Notes: a model not told the origin generated them from the letters alone. A DNA stretch of 64,000 nt from Clostridiaceae bacterium BRH_c20a (GCA_000961765.1 LADT01000054.1:1-64000), one strand, 5' to 3'; numbered from the stretch's first letter, positions 1-8,225 are shown. Made by a program: numbers and translations.

Positions 1-188
1 ATTTCCTAAGTTCCATTGATAGAGTTAACCCCTTTCTATTGAGTATAGATAATACCAAAGGGCCAAGAGATAATTTCCTTTGGCGTGTAAAGAAATTTTG
101 ATTGAAAAGCCTACAAATAGACAAAAATAAAGGATTATTTATACTATTTTGTTCTAGATCAAAACGTTTGAGTGAACTTCTCACTACG

Positions 189-389
189 CTACTCATTTTC
201 ATTATACACCAATCGTGGCTTATTTTTAGAGTACGCGGCTTTTAAATATGGTATTTGTTCTTCTGTGACTGGACCTAAATTAGCTTTAACAGTTTGTCTA
301 ACCTTCCCATCTACTCTTTTGTTTTCAACTAAGCTAGCATAATAATGCTTTTTCCCACCGTACATTTTAGTAAGGATTTTTATGAACAC
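189..389 (-). CDS. Small protein resembling the N-terminus of IS1634-type transposases
   Basis: A 66-residue ORF read from the GTG at 389, which has a GAGAGGTG ribosome binding site about seven bases upstream; an in-frame GTG at 398 overlaps that site and is less likely. The sequence has the pattern YYASLVENKRVDGKVRQ followed by NLG. From memory this is typical of the first 60 residues of IS1634/IS4-group transposases (LVES-R-GKVRQ-LxNLG). No DDE catalytic domain follows, and the reading frame stops cleanly at 189. It is either a free-standing small protein of that family or the residue of an insertion sequence. No terminal inverted repeats were seen nearby. Function unknown. Confidence 0.5.
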   Translation of the reverse strand: MFIKILTKMYGGKKHYYASLVENKRVDGKVRQTVKANLGPVTEEQIPYLKAAYSKNKPRLVYNENE

Positions 390-470
390 ACTAATCACCT
401 CTCACTACAATTATACTATAAAATTGTGTTTTTGTATATATTTACGCAAAAATAATCTCACTACATAAAT

Positions 471-514
471 AAGAAAAAACAAACCGCTAATTGCTTAGCG
501 GTTTGTTTTTTCTT
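471..514 (-). terminator. Bidirectional intrinsic terminator after the CAP-domain gene
   Basis: A perfect 20-bp inverted repeat (471-490 and 495-514) with a TTGC loop. The GC-rich core is AAACCGCTAA/TTAGCGGTTT, and it is flanked by an A-run on one side and a T-run on the other. It lies just past the stop of the gene at 548-1264. Confidence 0.85.
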
Positions 515-547
515 AAGTTAATGACATTGGGCCGGAGCCCGTTTTTT

Positions 548-1264
548 CTATTTTCCGATAAATAATTGGGTATACATTTTCCCGTAAGGACCACCATTAA
601 CAATTCCAATACCGATATTGGTATAGCTGGTGCTTAGAATGTTTTTGCGGTGACCATCACTATTCATTAAGTTAGTGTGCGCTGTGGTAACTGAGGAAGC
701 ACCTGCTAAGTTTTCCCCAGCTGCTTTATAAGACACACCGTTATTTTTCATCATATCAAAGGGACTGCCATAGGTCGGTGAAGTATGACTGAAATAGTTG
801 TTATCAATCATATCCTTACTCTTCATACGAGCAAGCTTAACCAGCTGCATGTCCACCTTTAGAGGTGCTAGCCCTTGGGATGTTCTTTCTTTGTTTACTA
901 AATTAATCATTTGCTGCTCATCAGCTGTTAAACCAGCAGTTGGTGCAGGTGCAGGTGCAGGTGCAGGTGCTGGAGCTGGAGTAGGAGCAGGTGTTGGTTC
1001 CGGCGTTGGAACTGGAGCTGGTTGAGGCTTTGGCGCTGGTTGGGGTTGAGTTACTGGTTTAGGGCTATAGTAGTTATTCCAGTAGTTAGTAGTAGGTGTG
1101 TACTTATAGTAATTGTAGTAATAAGTCGGCTGAGAATAGCTTCTTTGTGGTGTATAGTAGTTGTAGCTTGGGTAACTGTAAGCGAAGGCCATAGTGGAAA
1201 ATAAAAACGAAAAGATTACTACTAATAAAAGTGACAGTTTGATTTTTGCAAAGGTTTTTGTCAT
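548..1264 (-). CDS. Secreted CAP/SCP-domain protein (YkwD-like)
   Basis: A 238-residue exported protein. Residues 1-28 form a signal peptide (KIK, then a hydrophobic stretch ending MAFA). Residues about 29-70 are very rich in Tyr, Asn and Pro. Residues about 71-110 form a Pro-Ala-Glu linker of PAP/PTP repeats. A CAP (SCP/PR-1) domain fills about 112-238, with the motifs MINLVNKER, FSHTSP, AGENLA, HRKNIL and IGIGIV. Bacterial CAP proteins of the YkwD type are secreted, often in sporulating or wall-modifying contexts, and their biochemical activity is mostly unknown. The Tyr/Pro region suggests a wall-spanning spacer (inference). The gene is monocistronic, with a terminator at 471-514. The family call is secure; the role is not. 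Confidence 0.85.
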   Translation of the reverse strand: MTKTFAKIKLSLLLVVIFSFLFSTMAFAYSYPSYNYYTPQRSYSQPTYYYNYYKYTPTTNYWNNYYSPKPVTQPQPAPKPQPAPVPTPEPTPAPTPAPAPAPAPAPAPTAGLTADEQQMINLVNKERTSQGLAPLKVDMQLVKLARMKSKDMIDNNYFSHTSPTYGSPFDMMKNNGVSYKAAGENLAGASSVTTAHTNLMNSDGHRKNILSTSYTNIGIGIVNGGPYGKMYTQLFIGK

Positions 1265-1330
1265 GATAATCCTCCATTCATAATGTATTAGTTATTGTGG
1301 TAAAGTCTACCGGCTTAGGCTAATTGTTTT

Positions 1331-1379
1331 TGCTAGGCTGAGGGTTTTTCTTAGCCTCAACCTTAACCTTAACCTAGCA
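1331..1379. repeat. Hexamer-type repeat within an imperfect hairpin
   Basis: The 1265-1572 gap contains TGCTAGG at 1331 and CCTAGCA at 1373 as inverted ends. Between them lie GAGG/CCTC arms and a CCTTAA hexamer repeated twice. It belongs to the same TTAAGG-like family seen at 4271, 15579 and 21905. The rest of the gap holds only the candidate promoter listed next. Confidence 0.6.
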
Positions 1380-1430
1380 TTTATAATAACATACAACAAC
1401 TTTATATAAGTAAGGTAAGTTGTGGGTTGT

Positions 1431-1459
1431 TTGCATAGTTTTGGAAGCATTATGATAAT
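1431..1459 (+). promoter_or_regulatory. Candidate sigma-A promoter of the aminotransferase gene
   Basis: TTGCAT at 1431-1436 and GATAAT at 1454-1459 are separated by 17 bases, in the gap before the gene at 1573. This is a consensus match by eye only. Confidence 0.35.
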
Positions 1460-1572
1460 ATTGTTTTATATGAAACATCTGGCAGGAATTTATAGATTAA
1501 AAGAGAAATTACTAAATAAAATATATTTTAATTCCACATATCTATCAAGGTTAAGAAAGGAAGGAAAATTTT

Positions 1573-2733
1573 ATGCCTAATAAGGAAATGTTATTGATTC
1601 CCGGTCCTACCCCCGTAATTGATGAAATTTATGAAGCTTTATCTGGTGAAACTAGGGCTCATACTGACCCCCGTTTTGTGGAGAGCTTTAAGAATGGTCT
1701 TAAGATGACGAAAGAGATGTTTAATACCGATGGTGAGGTTTTTGTTTTTGCAGGCTCTGGTACTTTAGCCATGGAAATGGCTATTGTCAACACAGTAGCT
1801 CCTGGTGAAAAGATACTGGTAGTTAGTCATGGTTATTTTGGCGATCGTTTTATCCAGCTAGCCCAAGCTTTTGGAATTGAAGTAGAAGCTTTGCAAGCCG
1901 AGTGGGGTAAGCATATTGATCCAGCTGTAGTAGAAGCCAAGCTTAATGAAGGGAACTATAAAGCTGTAACTGTTACACATGTTGATACCTCAACTGGTGT
2001 AGCAGCTGATTTAGAGGCTTTGGTGCCTGTTGTTAAAAAAGCCGGGGCGCTATTTATCCTAGATGGTGTATGTGCGACCGCTGCTGTAGAAGAAGATATG
2101 AGTAAAGAATACGGACAAGAAGATTATAAGATAGATGTAGTCCTTACCGGATCGCAAAAAGCTATCGGTGTACCACCAGGCTTAGGCATAGTAGCTTTTG
2201 GTCCTAAAGCTCTGGAAGCCAGAGAAAGCCTTGTAAAAATACCTGCCTACTATTGTGACATCAAAAATTGGCTGCCTATTATGCAAAACCCCAGTAAATA
2301 TTACGCAACACCTCCAGTTAACATGCTCTATGGGTATGAAAAAGGCATGGAGATTGTAATGGCCGAAGGTTTAGACAACAGGTATAAGCGACATGCTGCT
2401 TTAGGTAAGGCTGTTCGAGCTGCTTTAGGGGTTTATGGCATGAAGGCTTTAGCCTCTGAGGATGTTGCTGCACCTACTTTAAGCTGTATTATTTATCCAG
2501 AAGGAGTAGACGATGCACAATTTCGTAAATCCCTGGCAGATAAAGGAATGGTAGTAGCAGGGGCTCTAGCCTCTCTAGCTGGTAAAGCCTTCCGTATCGG
2601 TCACATGGGAAATACAACAGATGAGATGTTTGTTAAAGCGGTTACTTTAATAGGTGAAGCATTAAAAGAAATGGGTTTAAAAGCTGATATAGATGCAGCA
2701 GTTTCAGAATTTAAAAAGGTTTTCCAAGGCTAG
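1573..2733 (+). CDS. Class V PLP aminotransferase (alanine/serine-glyoxylate aminotransferase family)
   Basis: A 386-residue cytosolic fold-type I PLP enzyme. It begins with the family hallmark LLIPGPTPV. It also has the phosphate-binding GSGT segment (FAGSGTLAMEMA), an aspartate in FILDGVCA, and the Schiff-base lysine at residue 196 (TGSQKAIGVPPGLG). This family includes alanine-glyoxylate and serine-glyoxylate/serine-pyruvate transaminases and proteins annotated as soluble hydrogenase 42 kDa subunit. Substrate cannot be fixed from sequence, but a role in glycine/serine or glyoxylate metabolism is the usual expectation. Length is normal. The ribosome binding site GGAAGGA lies 7-10 bases before the ATG. 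It is followed by a terminator at 2799-2825, so it is probably transcribed alone. Confidence 0.85.
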   Translation: MPNKEMLLIPGPTPVIDEIYEALSGETRAHTDPRFVESFKNGLKMTKEMFNTDGEVFVFAGSGTLAMEMAIVNTVAPGEKILVVSHGYFGDRFIQLAQAFGIEVEALQAEWGKHIDPAVVEAKLNEGNYKAVTVTHVDTSTGVAADLEALVPVVKKAGALFILDGVCATAAVEEDMSKEYGQEDYKIDVVLTGSQKAIGVPPGLGIVAFGPKALEARESLVKIPAYYCDIKNWLPIMQNPSKYYATPPVNMLYGYEKGMEIVMAEGLDNRYKRHAALGKAVRAALGVYGMKALASEDVAAPTLSCIIYPEGVDDAQFRKSLADKGMVVAGALASLAGKAFRIGHMGNTTDEMFVKAVTLIGEALKEMGLKADIDAAVSEFKKVFQG

Positions 2734-2798
2734 TAGGGCCTCCTTTTGTGTCAGCCCTGACTATTTTTCTTATCCTTTGGAAATAATATGGTAGGCCT

Positions 2799-2825
2799 AA
2801 GGCAGTGCTCTTGCGCTGCCTTTTT
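2799..2825 (+). terminator. Intrinsic terminator after the aminotransferase
   Basis: The arms GGCAGTGC and GCGCTGCC (one G-U pair) with a TCTT loop are followed directly by TTTTT. Confidence 0.75.
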
Positions 2826-2841
2826 ATGTAGGGGACCAATT

Positions 2842-2889
2842 TTAACCACGGGTCCCTACGGGACACACGGATAAACACAGATTATAGAC
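2842..2889. repeat. TTAACCACGGG palindromic intergenic repeat, copy 1
   Basis: TTAACCACGGGTCCC, TACGGGACACACGG, then ATAAACACAG. It is an interspersed palindromic element with further copies at 4174 and, inverted, at 5207. A different GGGCACTG-type low-complexity stretch follows at 2908-2940. Confidence 0.7.
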
Positions 2890-2997
2890 CATTTCCATAT
2901 TTTTTTCTGGTCACCGGGCACTGACCAACCGGGCACGAAACCCCAAAAAATGCCCCAAATAACAAGTCAGTATTCACTAATTCTTGGAGGTTCTTTG

Positions 2998-4161
2998 ATG
3001 AAGCAGCTGTACTTTCTAGGTATAATTAGCCTAGTAACATTTTTGTATAGTGCAATAAACTATTATATTGGCATAAGGGGATGGCAGGCCTTTGGCAGTT
3101 TAATGGCCCCTTATAAGCGGGTTTACTGGATTATCTATTGGTTTATAGTTTTTGCATTTATCTTAGCTAGGCTGGGGGAAAGATTTTTTAACGGATTTGG
3201 TTCAAAATTTCTAGCTTTAATAGGTGGCTACTGGCTAGCGGCCATGTACTATCTTCTTATTATTGTAATTCTTATTGATATTGTTCGGCTTCTTAATAAA
3301 TGGTTTAAGATTTTGCCAAGTGAATTGATAGGCAGTACCTCCCTTAATATGTACACTGGATTGGCTGTCGTTCTTCTTATTTCAGCGGTTCTAATTTTTG
3401 GAACCTGGAATGCTCGTGACCCCCAAATTACCCGTTATCACATAACTATTCCTAAACTTACCCCTAATGTGAACAAACTTCATGTTGTTATGGTGTCTGA
3501 TATCCATCTCGGCAATATAATTGATAATAGACGTTTAGAGAATATGGTAGAGAAGATAAATAAGATCAATCCTGATATAGTTTTCTTTGCAGGAGATATT
3601 GTTGATGAGAATATAAATACCTTTTTAGAGCAGGAAATGACCGTAACACTAAAAGGGTTAAAACCTAGACTAGGAAGCTTTGCTGCTATGGGTAACCATG
3701 AGTATATCGGCGGTCATTCGGAGGATATAATACATCATTTAGAAGACTCAGGCATAAGAGTCTTGAGGGATAACTATGAAAAAGTAGCAGACAGTTTTTA
3801 CATAGTTGGCAGAGATGAACTAATGGCAAATAATTTCGGTCGCAATGGCCGCAAATCCTTGGAAATGTTACTAAAGGATATTGATATGTCACTGCCAATA
3901 ATACTACTAGACCATCAGCCCCAGAACCTAGAAGAACCCCAAAAGGCGGGCATAGATCTGCAGTTTTCCGGTCATACTCATCGGGGGCAGTTCTTCCCCA
4001 ATAACTATATTACAGGCAGAATATTTGAGGTGGATTGGGGCTATTTAGAAAAGGGTCCATTTAAGGTCATCGTTTCCTCAGGTTATGGTACCTGGGGACC
4101 TCCCATCCGTTTAGGCAGCAGGTCAGAATTGGTAGAGGTGTTTATTACCTTTAGTGAATAA
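2998..4161 (+). CDS. Membrane-anchored metallophosphoesterase (YkuE/YaeI-like)
   Basis: A 387-residue protein from the ATG at 2998, which has GGAGG seven bases upstream. An upstream in-frame ATG at 2950 would add 16 residues taken from repeat DNA and has no ribosome binding site. Residues about 1-140 contain four hydrophobic segments. The C-terminal calcineurin-like phosphoesterase domain has all metal-binding blocks: SDIHLG (Asp168, His170), GDIVD, GNHEY and SGHTHRGQ. Relatives such as B. subtilis YkuE and E. coli YaeI (LpxG-like pyrophosphatases) act at the membrane on phosphorylated lipids or nucleotides; the substrate here is unknown. It stands between two repeat copies, so it is likely monocistronic. 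Confidence 0.85.
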   Translation: MKQLYFLGIISLVTFLYSAINYYIGIRGWQAFGSLMAPYKRVYWIIYWFIVFAFILARLGERFFNGFGSKFLALIGGYWLAAMYYLLIIVILIDIVRLLNKWFKILPSELIGSTSLNMYTGLAVVLLISAVLIFGTWNARDPQITRYHITIPKLTPNVNKLHVVMVSDIHLGNIIDNRRLENMVEKINKINPDIVFFAGDIVDENINTFLEQEMTVTLKGLKPRLGSFAAMGNHEYIGGHSEDIIHHLEDSGIRVLRDNYEKVADSFYIVGRDELMANNFGRNGRKSLEMLLKDIDMSLPIILLDHQPQNLEEPQKAGIDLQFSGHTHRGQFFPNNYITGRIFEVDWGYLEKGPFKVIVSSGYGTWGPPIRLGSRSELVEVFITFSE

Positions 4162-4173
4162 TAAACCTATTAT

Positions 4174-4217
4174 TTAACCACGGGCCCCTCCGGGGCACAC
4201 GGATGTACACGGTTAAG
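4174..4217. repeat. TTAACCACGGG palindromic intergenic repeat, copy 2
   Basis: TTAACCACGGGCCCC, TCCGGGGCACACGG, then ATGTACACGGTTAA. The core CCCC-TC-CGGGG can form a hairpin just after the phosphoesterase gene and may serve as its transcript end. Confidence 0.7.
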
Positions 4218-4270
4218 GAAAATTATAATTAATGGTAAGGCTAAAATTTAAGTGCATTTTTAAGATCTTT

Positions 4271-4326
4271 CTTAACCTTTACCTTAACCTAGCGAAATGA
4301 AATGTAGCGAAACCTTAGCCTAACAA
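4271..4326. repeat. Hexamer-type (CCTTAA-like) intergenic repeat
   Basis: CTTAACC, TTTACCTTAACC, TAGCGAAATG, AATGTAGCGA, AACCTTAGCC. These are degenerate six-base repeats of the same family as 21905-21976, here with an inserted TAGCGAAATG pair. Confidence 0.6.
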
Positions 4327-4347
4327 ATAACCTAGGGAGGTTCTTCT

Positions 4348-5181
4348 ATGCATCAGCAATTTACCTGGGAAACCAAGGATGGATTAAAACTCTTTGCTCA
4401 AGTATGGGAACCGGAAGGAGAGGTCAAAGCTGTGATCTCTTTAGTCCATGGATTAGGTGAACACAGTGGTCGTTATAAGTTATTAGCCCAAAAATTTAAT
4501 GAAAAGGGCTTTGTTCTTTTGGCTTTTGACCAAAGGGGATCAGGGCAATCAGAAGGGAGAAGGGGTCATGCCCCTTCCTATACTGTGCTATTGGATGATG
4601 TAGAACAGCTATTAGATGAGGCAAAAAAAAGATATCCGGGTAAGGCAAGATTTATTTACGGTCATAGTCTTGGTGGAAATTTGGCTCTAAATTATTGTTT
4701 GCGCCGTAACCCCCCGCTAGAGGGTATGATTGTTACTAGCCCGTGGCTTAAGTTAGCAGTTGAGCCGCCGCTGATCCAGATAATCTTAGGGGAGATTATG
4801 GATAAAATTTGGCCGTCCTTTTCCCAGGAAAATGGAATAAGCGCCAACAGCCTTTCCCACGATCCCAAAATTGTTAGGGCATATATGGAAGATCCCTTGG
4901 TTCACAACAGAATTTCGGTACGCTTATTTTCTGAATGTTATAGGGCGGGACATTGGGCATTAGAGCATAGCAAAGAGTTAAATATCCCTCTGCTTTTAAT
5001 GCATGGAACAGCTGATGGAGTAACTTCCCCCAAGGCCAGTCAAGAGTTTTTTGAAAATACCGATGAAGGGTGTACATTTAAGCTTTGGAACGGTCAGTTC
5101 CACGAGCTTCATAATGAACTAATTAAAGATCAGGTCAGTAATTTCACATTAAACTGGCTGGAGAGATTTATTAATCGATAA
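4348..5181 (+). CDS. Alpha/beta hydrolase, monoacylglycerol lipase/lysophospholipase family
   Basis: A 277-residue serine hydrolase of the Hydrolase_4 (monoglyceride lipase-like) family. Visible features are the oxyanion-hole block VHGLGEHSGRY, the DQRGSGQSEG segment, the nucleophile elbow GHSLGG with Ser107, the acid in LMHGTADG, and a late His in GQFHELHNE. Together these give a complete triad. There is no signal peptide, so it is probably cytosolic and acts on mono- or lysophospholipid esters (family inference). The ribosome binding site TAGGGAGG is about seven bases before the ATG. Length is normal. It sits alone between repeats. Confidence 0.85.
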   Translation: MHQQFTWETKDGLKLFAQVWEPEGEVKAVISLVHGLGEHSGRYKLLAQKFNEKGFVLLAFDQRGSGQSEGRRGHAPSYTVLLDDVEQLLDEAKKRYPGKARFIYGHSLGGNLALNYCLRRNPPLEGMIVTSPWLKLAVEPPLIQIILGEIMDKIWPSFSQENGISANSLSHDPKIVRAYMEDPLVHNRISVRLFSECYRAGHWALEHSKELNIPLLLMHGTADGVTSPKASQEFFENTDEGCTFKLWNGQFHELHNELIKDQVSNFTLNWLERFINR

Positions 5182-5206
5182 TTGTATTGGTAGACAATAT
5201 CTATTT

Positions 5207-5250
5207 TTAACCGTGTTTATCAGTGTGCCCCGAAGGGGCCCGTGGTTAAA
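5207..5250. repeat. TTAACCACGGG palindromic intergenic repeat, copy 3 (inverted)
   Basis: This is the reverse complement of copies 1 and 2: TTAACCGTGTTTATC, AGTGTGCCCCG, AAGGGGCCCGTGGTTAA. It lies between the convergent hydrolase and DsrE-like genes, where its GGGCCCC hairpin could end both transcripts. Confidence 0.7.
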
Positions 5251-5263
5251 TAATATAAGGTAT

Positions 5264-5740
5264 TTAAATAAACAATTGCATATCAGAATTAAGGGCATCT
5301 TCCAGATAAGTTTTAGCAGTAACTATTTCTAATTCAGGTACCATTTCCTCTTGTTTAAATCCCATGATCTCCATGGAAAGCTTGCAACCGTAAAATTTAA
5401 CACCTTTTTTTTGTGCCCCTTTGAGAAAGGCTTCTAGGGGAGGAGTATTATCATCCTCCATCATCTCTATAAGCATTGATTTTCCTATGCCGCTAAAGTT
5501 CATTTTAGATAGCGGTAGCTCTTTAGGGCCTTTGGGCGTCATCATCCCGAACATTTTCTCGTACGTTGATTTATCCTCAAGAGTCATTTTATCGGGGTCT
5601 CTGACCAGCATAAGCCCCCAAAAGGCAAAAAACATAGTAACATCTACCTCCATCTCTCGGGCCGTATTGGCCAAGATGAGGGCAGCGAATGCTTTGTCAT
5701 AATCTCCGCTAAACATGAGGAGATTCATTTTTTTTGCCAA
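5264..5740 (-). CDS. DsrE/DsrF/DrsH-like family protein
   Basis: A 158-residue cytosolic protein of the DsrE/F-like superfamily, with an N-terminal beta strand (NLLMFSGDYDKAFAALILA), then VTMFFAFWG and, near the end, KGVKFYGCKLSMEIMG with a conserved Cys. Such proteins bind or pass sulfur as persulfides and often accompany rhodanese or cysteine desulfurase genes. Here it lies 88 bases downstream of a cysteine desulfurase on the same strand, which supports a sulfur-transfer role (inference). The start is TTG at 5740, eight bases after an AAGGGGGA ribosome binding site; the alternative ATG at 5728 is about 19 bases away. The TTG sits inside a perfect 17-bp inverted repeat whose loop contains the binding site. 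Confidence 0.8.
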   Translation of the reverse strand: MAKKMNLLMFSGDYDKAFAALILANTAREMEVDVTMFFAFWGLMLVRDPDKMTLEDKSTYEKMFGMMTPKGPKELPLSKMNFSGIGKSMLIEMMEDDNTPPLEAFLKGAQKKGVKFYGCKLSMEIMGFKQEEMVPELEIVTAKTYLEDALNSDMQLFI

Positions 5741-5788
5741 AATATAATCCCCCTTGCTTTTTAGGTTCTAATATATTTTGGCAAAAAA
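5730..5788 (-). promoter_or_regulatory. Perfect 17-bp inverted repeat spanning the start of the DsrE-like gene
   Basis: Bases 5730-5746 (TTTTTTGCCAAAATATA) are exactly complementary to 5772-5788. In the minus-strand transcript the ribosome binding site falls in the loop, while the TTG start and first codons fall in the 3' arm. It could act as a translation-control hairpin or as an operator. No T-run follows, so it is not a normal terminator. Confidence 0.6.
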
Positions 5789-5828
5789 CTACTCTTTATA
5801 TCCGCAAAAAGGAAATAAAGTTAGGGGA

Positions 5829-7214
5829 CTATGGACTATCGGCTATGGACCAGCGTCCAATATTTTGTGCTAAGCTTATTTCTGATGTATCCTGGTATTT
5901 TTTTAGAAAGATTTTTTTATTATCAGCTACATCAGCTAATATTTGAGCTAATTTATCAACTTCAGAATAGGTGTTATAAAGGCCAAAGCTAATTCTGACC
6001 ATTCCCGGGTGAGGTAAATGGGGGTTGGCCATGTGCTTTTCTATATCTTTATTACTTACATTAAGGAGCCTTTGGACATATGGCTGAGCACAGAAACAAC
6101 CATTACGAACAGCGATACCTGCTTCTAGTGATAAAATATTTGCCAAGGTTCTATGGTCCACCCCTTTAATATTAAAAGTAATTATTCCAACACGGTCTTT
6201 TGAATCTTGGCAGTTTCCATATATTTCTATGTCTTTAATTTTCTTTAGCTTACGCAAAGCATATTCAGTTAAGTTTTGCTCATACCTTTCTATGTTATCC
6301 ATACCAATATTCTTTAGAATTTTAATTGCCTGCACAAGTGCTAAGACACCAATAACGTTGGGAGTTCCGGCTTCATCTTTTTCAGATCCATCAGCCCAAC
6401 TGATAAAATCATGGGTAACCATTTTGATTGTACCCCCACCCGAATAATCAGGTACACCTTTAGCAAAAGTATCCTTGGGACCAATGAGTACTCCTGCTCC
6501 AAAAGGTGCGTACATTTTGTGAGCAGAAAAAACCAAGAAATCCAAGTGCTCCGGGTCAAGACTATTTTTTATCTCTACCGGGGCATGGGGTACAAGCTGA
6601 GCACCGTCAACCAGAATTTTAGCTCCATACTCATGGGCAAGAGCCGCAATTGTTGCGATAGGGTTAGTATAGCCAGTAACATTAGATGCTCCTGTTACTG
6701 TAACAAGTTTAACTTTGCCCCTATACTTTACAAGCTTATGCTCTAAGTCATCCAAGGAAAGCCGACCTTTGTTATCAACTTGCACATAATCAATTTTGTA
6801 TTTAGTGCGCCAAGGCAGGTCATTAGAATGATGCTCCATAAAAGTAGATAAAATAACTCCATCTCCGTAGTCTTCTAGAAGGCGATAAGAGAGCTTATTA
6901 ATACCCTCAGTTGCATTTTTTACATATATTACGTTTTTTTCATTGCTATTGGCTCCGACAAATTCAGCTATGATGGACCGGGAATAATCATAAAAATCTG
7001 AAGAAAGTTTGGATTTATAGCCGGTTCCTCGATGTATAGAAGAATACCAAGGAGAAAAATTATTAATTTCCTCTAGCACCGAGACAAAAGGTGGAGTAGA
7101 TGCAGCATTATCAAGGTTAATAGATGTTACTTCCCGCCCATCCCCTAGAGGCACCTTTGTATCAACACCTACCACCAATTTTCTAAAATTGGGTCTAAAA
7201 ATTGTTAAATTCAT
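5829..7214 (-). CDS. Cysteine desulfurase family protein (SufS/CsdA-like)
   Basis: A 461-residue class V aminotransferase-fold PLP enzyme. Motifs in order are LDNAASTPP, IHRGTGYKS, ATEGINKL, EHHSNDLPWR, DGAQLVPH, the Schiff-base Lys233 in FSAHKMYAPFGAG, and RNGCFCAQPY with Cys375 at the position of the SufS catalytic cysteine. The reaction is cysteine to alanine with transfer of persulfide sulfur. The SIHRG and CxCAQP variant marks a group outside housekeeping SufS/IscS, and no SufU or SufB lies nearby. It is followed by the DsrE-like gene, a likely sulfur acceptor. The last residues (SIADSP) and the stop are encoded by a CTATGGACTATCGGCTATGG repeat, so the C-terminus looks extended. The ATG at 7214 has a GGTGGTGAAAG site upstream. 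Confidence 0.8.
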   Translation of the reverse strand: MNLTIFRPNFRKLVVGVDTKVPLGDGREVTSINLDNAASTPPFVSVLEEINNFSPWYSSIHRGTGYKSKLSSDFYDYSRSIIAEFVGANSNEKNVIYVKNATEGINKLSYRLLEDYGDGVILSTFMEHHSNDLPWRTKYKIDYVQVDNKGRLSLDDLEHKLVKYRGKVKLVTVTGASNVTGYTNPIATIAALAHEYGAKILVDGAQLVPHAPVEIKNSLDPEHLDFLVFSAHKMYAPFGAGVLIGPKDTFAKGVPDYSGGGTIKMVTHDFISWADGSEKDEAGTPNVIGVLALVQAIKILKNIGMDNIERYEQNLTEYALRKLKKIKDIEIYGNCQDSKDRVGIITFNIKGVDHRTLANILSLEAGIAVRNGCFCAQPYVQRLLNVSNKDIEKHMANPHLPHPGMVRISFGLYNTYSEVDKLAQILADVADNKKIFLKKYQDTSEISLAQNIGRWSIADSP

Positions 7215-7289
7215 AAACCACTTTCACCACCAGTAACTTTTTATTGTATTTACTTCTTATGCAATTGTTAAAAAAATGTGAAAAAAAAT

Positions 7290-7326
7290 TACAAAAAAAT
7301 TACCGGAACCATGGATAAGGTTCCGG
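7290..7326 (-). terminator. Intrinsic terminator of the GntR regulator
   Basis: Perfect arms CCGGAACC (7303-7310) and GGTTCCGG (7319-7326), followed on the minus strand by a T-rich tail, just past the gene at 7373. Confidence 0.75.
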
Positions 7327-7372
7327 CCTAAATATGTGCACAAGAATATTGCATACAAAGTATTTAAAAAAA

Positions 7373-8056
7373 TTAAAGATCTTGGGTGTTTTTTTCTAAT
7401 TGTTTAATAAGCCTAGCACAGCAGTTACGTAAGTGGGTTTGCATTAACTGCTTTATTTTTTTTACATCCCCTTTATAGAGTTGTTCAATTAAAACCCTGT
7501 GTTCTTCAAATTCATCTAAGATATAAGAAGAATCGTCCCAAGCTTTAATCATTGTTTGATATCGCTGGATTTTTTCAATATAGCTTATTATTAGCTTTCT
7601 TAAGGTTTCATTTTCACTATATTCTAGTAATTTATCGTGAATCAATTTATTGCTGGCTAAAAATGTTTCTAAATCTCCCCGGCTAACTTTATCCTTGGAT
7701 TTTATAAAAAAATCCTGCAGTTGGTCAATTTCGTCTTTGCTTATATGTTTTATGGCCAAGCACACAGCCTCTGGCTCCAATAACTCTCTAATATGGAAAA
7801 TATCCCGCACTTCCTTAACAGTTAAGGACGTAACAAAAGTCCCTTTATAAGGCACCATTTCAATGTATTGATCATGCTCTAAGAGAACAAGTGCCTCACG
7901 GAGAGGGGTTCTGCTTAAACCTAGGTCTTTGGCTAGCTGTTCTTCAATCAGGGCTTGGCCAGGCTTAAAAGGCCCCGACATGATAGCATTTTTAATAATA
8001 TCATAGGCTTGTTCTCTTAAAGTAGAAGCCTTTCGGTTAATTTTACCAATGTTCAC
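7373..8056 (-). CDS. GntR family transcriptional regulator, FadR/FCD subfamily
   Basis: A 227-residue DNA-binding protein. The winged helix occupies about 10-75 (LREQAYDIIKNAI, GQALIEEQLAKDLGLSRTPLREAL, VPYKGTFV). The FCD ligand domain occupies about 85-215 and is all helical, with the metal/ligand-binding pattern REL-EPEA, NKLIHDKLLE and EEHRVLIEQL. FCD regulators respond to small carboxylic acids and usually control neighbouring metabolic genes; none is adjacent here in an obvious way. The start is GTG at 8056 with AGAAGG upstream. A FadR-like palindrome lies at 19831-19850, but there is no evidence that this protein binds it. Confidence 0.85.
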   Translation of the reverse strand: MNIGKINRKASTLREQAYDIIKNAIMSGPFKPGQALIEEQLAKDLGLSRTPLREALVLLEHDQYIEMVPYKGTFVTSLTVKEVRDIFHIRELLEPEAVCLAIKHISKDEIDQLQDFFIKSKDKVSRGDLETFLASNKLIHDKLLEYSENETLRKLIISYIEKIQRYQTMIKAWDDSSYILDEFEEHRVLIEQLYKGDVKKIKQLMQTHLRNCCARLIKQLEKNTQDL

Positions 8057-8225
8057 TATGACACCTTCTTTTAGCAGGATAGTTATATTCTACAGTAACT
8101 TTGAAATTTGGCAAATATTAATAACAAAAAAAGAAGATAATTTCACATAGAATCAAGAAAGCAGGAGGAATTAGTAATAATTTTGTCTAAAAATATTATA
8201 TAATGATATTAATGGTTTTTTGATT

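Noticed and set aside
798-1025. Gly-Ala-rich ORF on the plus strand opposite the CAP gene
   Set aside because: It is the complement of the Pro-Ala linker of the real gene and has no ribosome binding site.
2950-2997. 16-codon N-terminal extension of the phosphoesterase
   Set aside because: The first ATG lies in repeat DNA without a ribosome binding site; GGAGG supports 2998.
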